NCBI GenBank assembly: GCA_947172415.1
Contig: OX359197.1
Span: forward strand, 6,821,673 to 6,885,672
DNA length: 64,000 nucleotides
DNA from: Chondrosia reniformis
Lineage: Eukaryota > Porifera > Demospongiae > Chondrillida > Chondrillidae
Direction of reading: 5' to 3'
Both the position numbers and the translations under genes were made by a program. Below are positions 36,114 through 48,775 of the stretch, piece after piece. The notes below the pieces were generated by a model that worked only from the letters and a program-made list of their open reading frames with translations, did not search any database and had not been told where the DNA came from. Numbering within the stretch: position 1 is the stretch's first letter; each line of letters begins with the position of its first letter.

Positions 36114-39100
36114 TCATTTTGGTTGCAGATTGGAGAGTCTAACAATGTTCTCTGCCTGAAGAAGTAGTGGCTTGTCTATCATGTGATCTCGGAATGAAAA
36201 GGCTCCCTATATAGCATTAATACACCATATTAATATGTGTGTTCCATCTCTACTATGAAATCATATTGCCTGGAGTAGCTAATTATTATATATATGATGG
36301 TTGTCATAGTAATAGCCCTGTGACTGGTTATCATGGTAACCCTGGGGCTCACCTTTCCAGAAGCTTGGTGCTCCTCAAAAGCCTTGATAAGATCCACAGC
36401 CCATTTCAGCTGCTCATCTGAGGGTGTGAAGGCCTTCTGGACTACTGGGACCTGGGAGGGATGGATCACCTGTTTGCCATTAAATCCCATTCTAGCTCCT
36501 TCTGCAGCTTGAAGCTCCAAGCTTGAAAGGTCTACAGTGCAGTGCAAGACACACTGCCAGTATGATGTAGTCATTGTGTGGATATGAATGATCTAATACA
36601 TCATATTTCTTACATGCTACGTTAGAGTAAAGGTGTATAGTGAACTAGTGAAAGCTTTGGATGAGGATACAAGAGTTTTCTCCTTCTACTTCTCACTAGG
36701 CCTGCTGTTTCTGGCAATTCCACCCTTCGTTGGTGACCCTGGGAATCTTTGTCTCTACTTGATCTTTTGTGAGTCCTCGGCATATACATTACATCTTCGG
36801 CTATACAGTACATCCTCGGCTATACATTACATCCTCGGCTATACATTACATCCTCGGCTATACATTACATCCTGGGCTATACATTACATCCTCGGCTATA
36901 CATTACATCCTCGGCTATACATTACATCCTGGGCTATACAGTACATCCTCGGCTATACATTACATCCTCGGCTATACAGTACATCCTCGGCTATACAGTA
37001 CATCCTCGGCTATACATTACATCCTCGGCTATACATTACATCCTCGGCTATACAGTACATCCTCGGCTATACAGTACATCCTCGGCTATACAGTACATCC
37101 TCGGCTATACAGTACATCCTCGGCTATACATTACATCCTCGGCTATACATTACATCCTCGGCTATACATTACATCCTGGGCTATACATTACATCCTCGGC
37201 TATACATTACATCCTCGGCTATACATTACATCCTGGGCTATACAGTACATCCTCGGCTATACATTACATCCTCGGCTATACAGTACATCCTCGGCTATAC
37301 AGTACATCCTCGGCTATACATTACATCCTCGGCTATACATTACATCCTCGGCTATACATTACATCCTGGGCTATACAGTACATCCTCGGCTATACAGTAC
37401 ATCCTCGGCTATACAGTACATCCTGGGCTATACATTACATCCTCGGCTATACAGTACATCCTCGGCTATACAGTACATCCTCGGCTATACATTACATCCT
37501 CGGCTATACATTACATCCTCGGCTATACAGTACATCCTCGGCTATACATTACATCCTCGGCTATACAGTACATCCTCGGCTATACAGTACATCCTCGGCT
37601 ATACAGTACATCCTCGGCTATACAGTACATCCTCGGCTATACATTACATCCTCGGCTATACAGTACATCCTCGGCTATACATTACATCCTCGGCTATACA
37701 GTACATCCTCGGCTATACAGTACATCCTCGGCTATACAGTACATCCTCGGCTATACAGTACATCCTCGGCTATACAGTACATCCTCGGCTATACATTACA
37801 TCCTCGGCTATACATTACATCCTCGGCTATACATTACATCCTCGGCTATACAGTACATCCTCGGCTATACAGTACATCCTCGGCTATACATTACATCCTC
37901 GGCTATACAGTACATCCTCGGCTATACAGTACATCCTCGGCTATACATTACATCCTTGGCTATACATTACATCCTCGGCTATACATTACATCCTCGGCTA
38001 TACATTACATCCTTGGCTATACAGTACATCCTCGGCTATACATTACATCCTCGGCTATACATTACATCCTCGGCTATACAGTACATCCTCGGCTATACAG
38101 TACATCCTCGGCTATACAGTACATCCTCGGCTATACATTACATCCTCGGCTATACAGTACATCCTCGGCTATACAGTACATCCTCGGCTATACAGTACAT
38201 CCTCGGCTATACATTACATCCTCGGCTATACATTACATGCTCCGAAATGTTAATGTAGTGTTATTTTACTCTTAAAGTCAATGTGAACAAGGTCAATTGC
38301 CTGTAAGTTGTAGGCTTTAGCAACTGTCACCAAGTGCTGTCTTGCATAAAGAATCTCGGAAGCACTTTCCGTTCTTGTCCCCCCCAATGTGGCCAGGTAG
38401 TCGTCGGACCCAAAGACCACTACTGCTAGGGAAATTGACTGTGTGCTGGTAGGGTCACGAGACCAGTGGCAAATCTTTTGTAGATTCAGCAAAGCCAGAG
38501 GTGATTCGATTAGAATGAACAATGGAAAGGGCTTCTCCAGATTTACCCGTGTCCTATCTCGAAGCCTCAGCACCATCTCAGCCAACTATATACACATACA
38601 TCCACATATATACACATATATACACATATATTCACATATATACACATCTATACACATATATTCACATATATACACATCTATACACATCTATACACATCTA
38701 TACACATATATACACATATACATCCACATATATTCACATATAATAACAATATATTGTAGTCTGTAGAATGTTCCATCATACGTTTTAGACCTGCAATGGG
38801 ACCTGTTTCATGGGAGGTATTAACTGAAAGGCTCTACTGTATTGGGAATGAATCCATCAGCACATTCTGAAACAGTAGAAACCCATGTTATATTACTCAC
38901 TTTCTCAATATCTCCTATATCTTCAACTTTTGGAAGAAACAGTGCATCAGGGAGGGAGGGGCCTGTAAGGACCGCCTCCAAGTCAAGAGCTGTCAGTCCA
39001 CTGCTGATGCTATTGATTCGAACTACTCTTTCGGTTTGCTCCATGAACTTTGAACTATGCAATGCCTTCGGAATCATTTCACGAGCAGCTGCCTAAATTA

Positions 39101-39531
39101 TGCAACACAGAACCTCAATCATATTCCATTCTAGTGTACCAATTGCAATGTCTAGATAATGTAATCCAAAATTTTATATTCTGTTTAATTATTATTATAC
39201 CCATGCATGGTATACAATTCAGATACTAGCTAAGGGGAGGGCTGTACCTGGAGACGTATATACCATCCGAGGTATATATATGATAATTACCACTTATAAG
39301 TGCCGTACATGCACCCCTTATTAGATGGTATACCTTCTGGTTCACAGCTACTCCATCTTCCAAATCCAGTACGGCTGTGTCAACACCGAGATTCGCTAGT
39401 TTCGTTATCTTCCTTTCGTCCATCCCAGGAACATACATAACAGCTCTTCTCGCTCGTATTGAGTATGTTCTGACAAAAAATCGCGGCACATTCCAGAGGT
39501 ACTTTATATAAACACCAACAGAAGGATTCAT
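36114..39531 (-). CDS. CLYBL: Citramalyl-CoA lyase, mitochondrial (citrate lyase beta-like)
   Basis: Cleaves citramalyl-CoA to acetyl-CoA and pyruvate in the mitochondrial matrix, linking itaconate-derived C5 metabolism and vitamin B12 homeostasis. Exons (minus): 39531-39334, 39092-38901, 38585-38270, 36531-36353, 36206-36114; 325 residues against 340 in human. The ATG at 39531 was chosen because the frame further upstream has no ATG. It gives a basic, aromatic presequence (MNPSVGVYIKYLWNVPRFF) before the conserved RRAVMYVPGMDE. Other family motifs in order are AVLDLEDGVAVNQK, VVRINSISSG, LFLPKVED, VVVFGSDDYLATLG and GKQVIHPSQVPVVQKAF. The 1.74-kb intron 3 holds the 19-bp minisatellite. It is convergent with the PCMTD-like gene. 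Confidence 0.95.
36620..36770 (+). mobile_element. Dispersed repeat family R1, copy 3
   Basis: Contains GCTTTGGATGAGGATACA, CTGTTTCTGGCAATTCCACC and GACCCTGGGAATCTTTGTC. It abuts the left end of the 19-bp array in CLYBL intron 3, in the orientation opposite to the gene. Confidence 0.8.
36774..38240. repeat. 19-bp minisatellite (about 77 copies) with a T/G two-state site
   Basis: The unit tatacattacatcctcggc is repeated for about 1.47 kb in CLYBL intron 3. Most units differ only as CATTAC or CAGTAC; rarer variants are CTGGGC and CTTGGC. Because 19 is not a multiple of 3, all three plus frames cycle through the same 19-residue peptide and two stay open for about 500 codons. These are not genes. 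Confidence 0.97.
38585..38750. repeat. TACACATATA microsatellite
   Basis: Interrupted ACATATA/ACATCTATA repeats in CLYBL intron 2, directly upstream (gene sense) of the exon starting at 38585. Confidence 0.9.
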
Positions 39532-40782
39532 GTTTGCCCCTGGAGCCCCTGGAGATAGGGGAATTCCCCAGCGACTAATTACCAGCGGCGCGGCGCTGAA
39601 TCTTTGAGCGAACTTTAACTGGAATCCAATTATGTTTATTTTTCTTGAAAACAAGCTACTTATAAGGAGAGATTGAGTTCAGCTTCAAAGTGTTGAGATT
39701 AATTCACTTTGAATGCCACTGACAAGATGATAGTTCCTGGCCATTAGCTTAGTTTATGGTATTGTTTGCTTTCATGTGCTAGTAGAATATCAATTAGCTA
39801 CATAAACATGCATTGAATCAAGGGATGAATGATGTGAAAAGCCATTTGTAGTTAGCAACTCATATTAATTTGCTAATAAGGCACACAATAATGCAAGAAT
39901 AAAAGAAAATGATTTACTAGCTAGAGTTAAATAATGTATACATTACATGCATGTATTAATATCATGAAAAATCTAAGATACCATTCTCCTACATGCTATG
40001 TCTATTCTGTAAAAGAGCCTATAGGGGAACTAAACCTGAAGAGAGCTTTGGATGAAGATACAGGAGTCTTTTCTTCCTTCTTTTCCCTTCTTTCATCTTC
40101 TTCTCCACTGGGTCAGACAGCCGTTTCATGTACAATTAAAAAATGATGAATGTTTGACCTATATAGCTACTTGTTATTCGCATTATACTTCCCCACAGAC
40201 CTGAAGGGATTGTCTACACAGTTGATTTAATTATTGACTGAAAAGCACAGCAGTAACACTTATATGGCATGATAGAATATGCCCTGCACTCCAAATTTTA
40301 GGTGGGACATAACAAGTCAATAGGATCATGAATAACATTAAAGCAATTGTTTTAGCGGTCAGCTGTGCTAGGAGTCAACAATATTCATAGTTCTCACTGC
40401 TTGAGGTGTGGTGTGATTATGTGTGAACTATATATCCATGGTGTGATCTCCTGTGTCATTACGTTTTCAAGAATACATATATACACCTTGCATTATTCAG
40501 CCTAATATAGAATTATGACTTTGCAAGTTACACAATTTTGGAGTATATCTGCTGAATCAGATAATGTTTGGGTTGTCCTCTTGATAAAATCCTTTGGAAC
40601 CATCAAATTTAATTGATCAATCACATTTTCCAAACACAAAAACCATGAAATAAAAATAAAAATTGTATTTTTTTAAATTCCAATAATGAATTAGAAATCT
40701 TTATGGTGCAAGTTACTTCAGTACAAATAAGCAAATAAAAACTTGTACTTTCATGCTAAAATTAATTCAGATATAGCATCAC
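39532..40782. other. Intergenic spacer between CLYBL and SOX genes
   Basis: Holds the CLYBL 5' flank, AT-rich sequence and copy 4 of repeat family R1. No further gene was seen. Confidence 0.5.
39966..40132 (+). mobile_element. Dispersed repeat family R1, copy 4
   Basis: Starts ATGAAAAATCTAAGATACC and runs through GAGCCTATAGGGGAACTAAA, GGATGAAGATACAGGAGTC and CTCCACTGGGTCAGACAGCC, where it is truncated. It matches the reverse-oriented copy at 52028-52230 most closely. Confidence 0.85.
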
Positions 40783-41916
40783 TCAGATCTTTGCTGGAAT
40801 ATCAGCAGATAAACAGTCCAAAGGTGGTTGCATGATATTATCTAGTCCAATGTTTAGATCAAAAAGGAAACTGTCATTCGGATTATCATCAAATTCTCCA
40901 TTGCCTGGTATTACTGTAAAAAATTGTTCAAAATCAACATTTTCAATGGCAGGTAAATCTACAAATCCATTCAACTCAAACGGGGAGGATGGACTGCTGA
41001 CTTCACTCCCCAGGGAGGCTGGAGGAGAAAGGGGAAGGCCTCTGGAGGTCAAGTCACAGATCCTGATCCTCTTGGCAGGAAGGTGTCCGCTTTCCTGTGA
41101 AAAGGTAGCAGCATCGTGATCGATACTCAAGGTAAAGTGTTGACAAGTGGGGCACTGTCTTCGTCTTCGGGCATTTGCTAAGCTATTTCCATTATCAACC
41201 TGGATCCCAGCCTCATTACGAAGTCCGTCGCGATCGTCATAAACTGCTCCCTCATCCTCAGATTCGTCCATATTGCACTGAATAGCGATCGTAACCATAT
41301 CTGCACCTCTATCAACAGGTCCCTCTTCGCCCACCGGAACTGCAACAGTTGAATTGGAATATGTTCCACCAAAATCAAATTTCTTGATGCCTGGATTGCG
41401 TCTTTTGCGGGGACGGTATTTGTAATCGGGATACATCTGCAGATGTTGCACCCGCAGTCTTTCCGCTTCTTGGATGTAAGGCTGCTTTTCTTCCTCACTG
41501 AGCATCCTCCAAAGTCTTCCTAATCTTCGGCTTATCTCCGCATTGTGCATTTCTGGATACTCGTTGATAATCTTTTTGCGCTGGATCTGAGACCAGACCA
41601 TGAATGCATTCATTGGTCGCTTTATGTGTGCCTCCTTTGAGGACTTTCTGGAAAGGAATGATTGGCGTTCGCATCCTAGGCTCCATCCGCTGTCCATGCA
41701 GTCGCATCTGCTCTGGGCGAGCTGCTGGTGCATCGCAGCAGAGCAGCCATGCGAGCAAGGAACGTGTGCCTCGCAGTTCTTTATCGACATCTCCGAATCC
41801 TTCTGCAAGTTAACATAATTTTCACAGCTGATATATTTTATATTCGCAAAGGATGACGTCATGCTTCTAGGATCCAGGTGTGTATACGTATATAGATGCA
41901 TAATATTATATACCAT
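40783..41916 (-). CDS. SOX-family HMG-box transcription factor (SoxC-like)
   Basis: The open frame is 377 codons. The HMG box lies at about residues 98-172 and starts [15 protein letters not shown], with the SOX signature [20 protein letters not shown] and [12 protein letters not shown]; it should bend DNA at ACAAT-type sites in the nucleus. AERLR and the overall box resemble group C or B; assignment needs a tree. The C-terminal half is acidic ([23 protein letters not shown]), consistent with an activation domain. The N-terminus is uncertain: an acceptor-like TTAACTTGCAG lies at about 41805-41815, so the true start could be the Met at 41790 or 41862, or an upstream exon may exist. Confidence 0.93.
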   Translation of the reverse strand: MVYNIMHLYTYTHLDPRSMTSSFANIKYISCENYVNLQKDSEMSIKNCEAHVPCSHGCSAAMHQQLAQSRCDCMDSGWSLGCERQSFLSRKSSKEAHIKRPMNAFMVWSQIQRKKIINEYPEMHNAEISRRLGRLWRMLSEEEKQPYIQEAERLRVQHLQMYPDYKYRPRKRRNPGIKKFDFGGTYSNSTVAVPVGEEGPVDRGADMVTIAIQCNMDESEDEGAVYDDRDGLRNEAGIQVDNGNSLANARRRRQCPTCQHFTLSIDHDAATFSQESGHLPAKRIRICDLTSRGLPLSPPASLGSEVSSPSSPFELNGFVDLPAIENVDFEQFFTVIPGNGEFDDNPNDSFLFDLNIGLDNIMQPPLDCLSADIPAKI

Positions 41917-43345
41917 ATATGCAGTAACCTCAAAAGTAGAAAATTATAGTAAGCTATAATCAAATAGTGCAGCCGCAGTTGACTGAAAATAATGAGATCA
42001 TATAATGAACAATTGCAAGCCAAGATAAGCCTGTTTTTAGAACTAAACACTACACCAAATATGAACACTATACCACTGCTGAACTAATTGGTTAGTGTAA
42101 TATATTATACATGTTATTATAATAAGATATGCTTGCAGTGTAATTTACCATTACTTCACATTGGAACATCTTCATGCATGTGTGCATTGTCCTCCTAGCT
42201 ATTGCTCGGCTATTGCATAATCTTCCATAGTTTCAAGGTCTCGCAATGTCAGATACTAATAAAATTTGGGCAATAAACTTGGAATTCCAGGAATTCTTTA
42301 AGTTGATATCAATTTTCATGTTTATATGTATGAGTTGCAGCCAATTTCTTGAAAGTGTTTAGATATTATCAGCTATGTATAGCTGTAAGGATTTCAGGCA
42401 CAACACTAAGTCTCATCAGCAGGGCAGGGTAATTAGTAAACATTTGGCATTTGCCATCTGACAGGTAGATTTTCCAAGAGCTCTTTTGGAGACTTGCTTT
42501 ACCCTGATTGATCTTATGAATATTTATCCTTTCAATCATGAATATGGTTATTGTGTATCAAGAATAACCACTTGTAACACAGGACACACCTCTTGGGTCC
42601 CTTGAGGATAAGGTGATCCAACAGCAGAGGAGCAGAGGAGCTAGTGAGCCCTGAAAGTCCACACTATGTATACCTGATCAGTCTTGGAGCATATATCCCA
42701 CTCTCTTTGCCTGCTCCTTGTTGAATGAAGCAGTTAAAAGTTATTACTTATCAAATTGGTCTGTTATATTACCCACATAATTTGGCTAGAGATAAAGAAG
42801 TACGTAGTACAGTACTACTAGTACTGATATTCACAATGTGAATTCACTCTCACCGCTATAAAACATACATACCTATACATTTGTGTTATGTTATATAGAT
42901 CGATAGATAGATAGATAATGGTCTAGCTTGAAAAAATATGACAATATCCAAGTATTCTTTATACAGTACATGTATCATATACAAGAATTTTCAAAATGCT
43001 TTGAAATTACTTTGTAATTGTGGGCCAATTGTATTGCAAAATTAACTGAAAAAGAACAATAAGTGGAAATGGAGTGTATGTATGTGTAATGTTAGATAAA
43101 GTTGCCACAGTTTTCATAAAGGGATGAAATATTAAGTGGTATACCACCAGAGAATTGTAATGATATACTTGATGCTCTGTCTAGCACACTCACCACCAGA
43201 CTACAGGAACAGAAAAAAAAGAGTTAAAACATAAACAGTGAATACATTGTAGTACATCCCATAGTCAAATGTTCTACACTTTTTCAAGTTAATTTTAAAC
43301 ATTAAAAGGAATAAGCTTTGTGGGAAAAGCTCCAGTGTTACTGGT

Positions 43346-43395
43346 TAAAGGGTGGAATTTCCAGAAGCAGCTGTCCAGCCTAGAAAGGTGGCATA
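43346..43395 (-). mobile_element. Dispersed repeat family R1, fragment
   Basis: AAAGGGTGGAATTTCCAGAA and CAGCTGTCCAGCC match the reverse complement of the family core. Confidence 0.6.
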
Positions 43396-43984
43396 TGTGC
43401 AAGGCTTAACAACATTCTCTTACTAATCTGGGTCTACCAAATCTTCAATGTATTACTTTTTTTATAAATATGCATGATTTTTTAGAAGAAATTTTAGCAT
43501 AATTCATTCATACTGGATGAATGGCATCCGGCACACAATAAACAAACTTCGCAGTTGTCAACACAAACAAAGACAATGCCTCAATACGCACAAACAAGAG
43601 TATAAAAAGTTAAACAAACAAGCGAGGTCTCCACATGGCCAAGACAGATTCTATAGGTGTGGCGTCAGATTGGCTATTGAATCAGGATGGCTAAGCTGGT
43701 ATGTGTCCACATATTATTAACTATATAGTGGATAATCTAGTGGAGGATTGACACTGTAAATGGGAGTCAACTGTGGCATATCAAGGTTTCTTAAGCACTT
43801 TAGTCTCCTCTCCAATCTACGCCTCTTTGACCTTGATCAATCACCTTGAATAGCTGGACTGTTAATGGTTATTGCATTGTGTACTTTAATAGGATCAGCC
43901 AGCTCAGCTGAGAGATCTTTATGAAATAACAACAGATCAATTCCAAAGAATGGTACTAGACTATCTAAACAACCTTCTCTTACA

Positions 43985-44095
43985 TACCTGGTCTATACTA
44001 CAGTAAAGGTCTATAGGGAACTCAACATAGCAAGAGCTTGGATAAGAATACAAGAGTCCTATCTTTATTCTTCTGCTCCACTGGACTACATTTAA
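43985..44095 (+). mobile_element. Dispersed repeat family R1, fragment
   Basis: GGTCTATAGGGAACTCAACA, ATAAGAATACAAGAGTCC and CTGCTCCACTGGAC follow the family order. Confidence 0.7.
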
Positions 44096-45461
44096 GCTAA
44101 ATACATATTACATAGCAACTAGAGAAGCTATTTCTTTCCACAGTTCTGTACAAACAGTCAGAATACTTAAAGATTCCATCTCTACTTTTCTGATACAAGG
44201 AAGAAAAACAAACCTCCTCTTTGATCTATAATAATAAAATATCATCATCACATGTGGGTTAATGTATATAAACAATCTTTTGATATATAGAGCCTCCATA
44301 GCAATTACAATTAAAGAGGTCACATATAGTTTACATAAGCTGTTGTTTCAGAGGTCAAGTTTGTGTACATAATTGTCTTGTTGGTAGCTGCCCACAGATG
44401 AAACTGCAAGTTCAAACCTATTTGTAATCCCTAAGGAATTAATATCTGGAGATGACCAGTTTAAAACGATTGTCATTCCTATTTTAAATTATGACATCTT
44501 GTTCAGTTTGTCATTATTTAGTGAGTATTCAAAGAATTTCTTTTCAATTTTTTAACTATAAGGCTTTATAACCCATGAAGCAGTCGCATGCCTTCATTTT
44601 GCAGCAGGTATCAGTGGCCCTCTAGTGAGGCAACTCTGCCTCAGTCCTGGGGACCTTTGGGTGAACTCCCAATTAAGTTTAGTTTAATCATTTAACAAGT
44701 AACTGAAAGCAGTCAACAGTGAACTTGCAATTTTTAAATTAACTGTACTATATTATTTTATACTAATTTTAGTAACATATTATTATTATAAAGTCTTGAG
44801 TAGCTAGGAAAGCTCATGTTATCATAGGTAATTGCTGGTACTATAAGGCTTTTATAATTTATCTATATTATAATCAAGTTAGCTTGTTTACACATATTTA
44901 CTGTGATAACAGGTTGCTAGGGATAGTTGCCAGGGATACCACATCATTTCAAAGTATTTACTTTAACTCAACCAATAACCAGCATGTGGTGACTTAACAA
45001 AATGGAGATGTGTACAATATTCAGCTCAGAAGGATATTAAACCACAAAACATCTTTAACTGAGCACATCTTAACTAAACACAACCCCAATATAACTAGTA
45101 AGTAAAGCTCTGCAATGCAGGGATTTAGCAAAATGAAATATATTTTTGACCTATCCAGCTGGTTAATCTAGTTGAAGTCATAACACAATAAAGGCTGGGT
45201 CCACCTCATTCCCAAAGTAGTTAGACTTTGTTGGGGCCTCATGAATATATTCAAATGCTACTCTGTTTGGCTTCAATATATACAAGCCATATCTCTCTTG
45301 AAAACAACAGCACATTAATTAGAGCCTGACCATAAATGATCAAAGAAATCACATTAGCAGTTAAAATTAAATTATATTTGACCATGCACTTCTATAGTTT
45401 ACAAACATTGGCTGGTACACTCTGACCTTTGAAGACTTGAAATGATGGAGGCATATAGGAG

Positions 45462-45710
45462 TACTGTAAATCCCTTTATTTAAGCGGAACCAAAAGTTAG
45501 CGAAACTGGATTTTACCCCTACATAGCGGAATTTAATATTAGCAATTTACAAAATGCATGGAAGTTTTGTTAGTTAATTACAGTAATAAATAATTACAGT
45601 AGTACTCTATTTAGTAGTAATACTATATTTAGCGAACTCTAATTTTAGCGGTAAATGTCAAATTGCTTAGCTAAATTTAAAAGCACGCTAATAATAAGGG
45701 ATTTACAGTA
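45462..45710. mobile_element. Mariner-like MITE (~249 bp, TA-flanked)
   Basis: Ends TACTGTAAATCCCTTTATT (left) and AATAAGGGATTTACAGTA (right) are inverted repeats bounded by TA, the usual Tc1/mariner target duplication. Subterminal AAGCGGAA and TTAGCGAAC motifs are repeated internally. It is non-coding. Confidence 0.88.
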
Positions 45711-45999
45711 TATGATAGAGGGCGAGAAATTGTAGTTTCCTTTATAAAGTTTATATGTTTTGATTTTTGCTGTAAAGTTGATTGCTTTAAAACTAGTAGT
45801 GGAATAGTTAGAAAAGAATAGGATAACCTTCACCTACAACCTTAAAATACCTAGCCACCACACAACAGAAATGGCCAATCTAATGAGCTAGAATTTTATG
45901 CTGCATGCTGTCTAGTTGAGATAACTTGGAGTTAGGGTATTTAGTTAATGCAACTGGTTTGCCATAAGTATATAAAAGATACTAGGTTCTATGGAACTT

Positions 46000-46140
46000 C
46001 CACAAAAGGTCACTAATGAAGGATGGTATTCCCAGAAACAGCTGTCTCACGCAGTGGAGCAGAAAAATAAAGAGAAGACTCCTCATCCAAAGCTCTCACT
46101 AGGTGTAGTTCCCTATAGGCCTTTTACTGTAAAATAGACA
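46000..46140 (-). mobile_element. Dispersed repeat family R1, copy in minus orientation
   Basis: GGATGGTATTCCCAGAAACA, GCTGTCTCACGCAGTGGAG, CTCATCCAAAGCTCTCAC and TAGTTCCCTATAGGCC match the reverse complement of the family. Confidence 0.85.
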
Positions 46141-47394
46141 GACGTTGCATTTAGGAAAAATGGGTTATCATATTCAGTATGCATATCTCTGTAGCAAAGC
46201 AGATTTTGCAGAATAAACACATATTGGGCCGGCTTCCCAGCTCTAATTCAGTTACACCATGTATACTAAGGTGGTTAGGGAAATGACCTTTCCTGTACTC
46301 ATAAACAGCTTACGATAAAAAATGTGTGAACTTTAACTTAGGCACCACAAGACTGGGTACCCCTACACATGCTATATAGCTGCCTGATGTTCCCCATATC
46401 CTGATATGTAGGAATACCAATAGGTAGAAACAGCCAGTAGAACTACAGGTGAGTAGTTTTGCACACCAAAGAGAAAATATCAGTCAACCAACCAGATCTA
46501 ACAGAGTGATGTCATCCACACACTTCCTAAGGATCAAACCAATGAATGTTTACAGTGTTAGAATGAATTGGAGACCTTTAACCTCTTGGCATTACATAAA
46601 AGTGCTATAGGATAAATTTGCAAGAAATACACCTATAAAGGAAATACGTACCTGTCTAAATGTGAGGATGGCAAGTTATGCAGCCTGGGCCCTTAAAAGT
46701 AGTTATGCAGCCTGGGCCATTAAAAATAGTAGAATTTACAAGTATGGACTGTGAGCCCTATTTAAAGAATTGTAAAGAATTGCATATACGTAGCAATCTG
46801 AAATATCAACAGAAAATTGTTACTCAACTCTAGCAAGCCATAGTGTTGCTTTGTGTATGATTCAACTAGACTTACTACTACTTGCAGCTTATTATTTTAG
46901 TTTAAAGCAGTGATGCACTTCTCAATGTACGTTAGATACTCCATAGGTAGTATCACTTCATACACACCAGGAAATCACTGTACAACATAGGTTACAAATA
47001 ACAAGGATTGGTAGGTATTTCTAACATAGCCTGCTTAGTGCATTTAACTCCACTTTCATAGTTAATAATGTGCACTATAGCAAAATCTAACAACAACCAG
47101 AGAGTTCTGTTATGTATAATCTCTATAGTGTTGCATAGGTGAGGAACACATCTTAGAAACATCTGAATGGATTCAATCAAAATGTTTCTCCTTATCAAAG
47201 AATAATCAAAATTTCACCATTTGTTGACATCAAAACAGTTTTGAATATCATATCTACCACAGCTTTGTAGTCCAGTTAACACTTCCCATGTGATCAGCTG
47301 CTGCTCCAGCTGAGTTGCACTACCTTCCTGGACTTTAACCTTTTAAGGATCACAATCACATACCTCAAGTCTATCCATAGAAATGACCTCTCTG

Positions 47395-48312
47395 ATGAAT
47401 CTACTCCTAAACAGAGACCATCTCTACTCCTTTATAGAGACTACCTCTCCATAGAATCTACTGCTATATAGAGACTATCTCTCCATAGAATCTACTGCTA
47501 TATAGAGACTACCTCTCCATAGAATCTACTGCTATATAGAGACTACCTCTCCATAGAATATGCTGCTATATAGAGACTATCTCTCCATAGAATATGCTGC
47601 TATATAGAGACTACCTCTCCATAGAATATGCTGCTATATAGAGACTACCTCTCCATAGAATATGCTGCTATATAGAGACTACCTCTCCATAGAATCTATT
47701 CCTATACAGAGACTACCTCTCCATAGAATATGCTGCTATATAGAGACTACCTCTCCATAGAATATGCTGCTATATAGAGACTACCTCTCCATAGAATATG
47801 CTGCTATATAGAGACTACCTCTCCATAGAATCTATTCCTATACAGAGACTACCTCTCCATAGAATATGCTGCTATATAGAGACTACCTCTCCATAGAATA
47901 TGCTGCTATATAGAGACTACCTCTCCATAGAATATGCTGCTATATAGAGACTACCTCTCCATAGAATATGCTGCTATATAGAGACTACCTCTCCATAGAA
48001 TATGCTGCTATATAGAGACTACCTCTCCATAGAATATGCTGCTATATAGAGACTATCTCTCCATAGAATATGCTGCTATATAGAGACTACCTCTCCATAG
48101 AATATGCTGCTATATAGAGACTACCTCTCCATAGAATATGCTGCTATATAGAGACTACCTCTCCATAGAATCTATTCCTATACAGAGACTACCTCTCCAT
48201 AGAATATGCTGCTATATAGAGACTACCTCTCCATAGAATATGCTGCTATATAGAGACTACCTCTCCATAGAATATGCTGCTATACAGAGACTACCTCTCT
48301 ATGAAGTCTACT
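47395..48312. repeat. 34-bp minisatellite (about 27 copies)
   Basis: The unit is CTCTCCATAGAATATGC followed by TGCTATATAGAGACTAC, less overlap; period 34 bp. Variants carry AATCTACTGC or AATCTATTCC. Its reverse complement aligns gap-free with the array at 2868-3165. Confidence 0.96.
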
Positions 48313-48510
48313 CCTATCCAATTCAGATATAGAGAAAGGTCAAGAAATAGAGGCAATACTGATACCTATGTATGTACAAGCTGTCCTCTTCCCAGCCTCA
48401 GGTGGAGCACTTCTGTGTCATCTCATATTAACAGGTTTCTGACACATCAACACCAGAGGAGCTGTGAATAGCAGAATCACCTCACAAGGTCCTAACAGTA
48501 GATTAACTGG

Positions 48511-48775
48511 AAAACCACCTACTACCACCCCACCAAACCACCTACTACCACCTCACCAAACCACCTACTACCACCTCACCAAACCACCTACTACCACCTC
48601 ACCAAACCACCTACTACCACCCCACCAAACCACCTACTACCACCTCACCAAACCACCTACTACCACCTCACCAAACCACCTACTACCACCTCACCAAACC
48701 ACCTACTACCACCTCACCAAACCACCTACTACCACCACACCAAACCAACTACTACCACCACACCAAACAGTAATA
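48511..48775. repeat. 23-bp minisatellite (about 11 copies)
   Basis: The unit contains ACCACCTACTACCACC and TCACCAA. Intergenic. Confidence 0.94.

Larger units (their letters stand above)
41917..47394. other. Gene-poor AT-rich region
   Basis: About 5.5 kb without a recognisable gene. It holds R1 copies near 43346, 43985 and 46000, a mariner-like MITE at 45462-45710, a short GATA run near 42900 and scattered TACGTA palindromes. Open frames here are short and unlike known proteins. It lies upstream of the SOX gene, so regulatory sequence may be present but none could be named. Confidence 0.5.

Noticed and set aside
36633-38258. Open frames of 541 and 494 codons on the plus strand
   Set aside because: They consist of the 19-bp minisatellite read in two frames and lie inside a CLYBL intron on the opposite strand.
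39532-39654. Longer CLYBL N-terminus
   Set aside because: The extended frame begins with TTG; the first ATG is at 39531 and gives a suitable presequence.
47395-48312. CRISPR-like regular array
   Set aside because: Units are contiguous with no unique spacers and the genome is eukaryotic; it is a minisatellite. The same holds for the other arrays.
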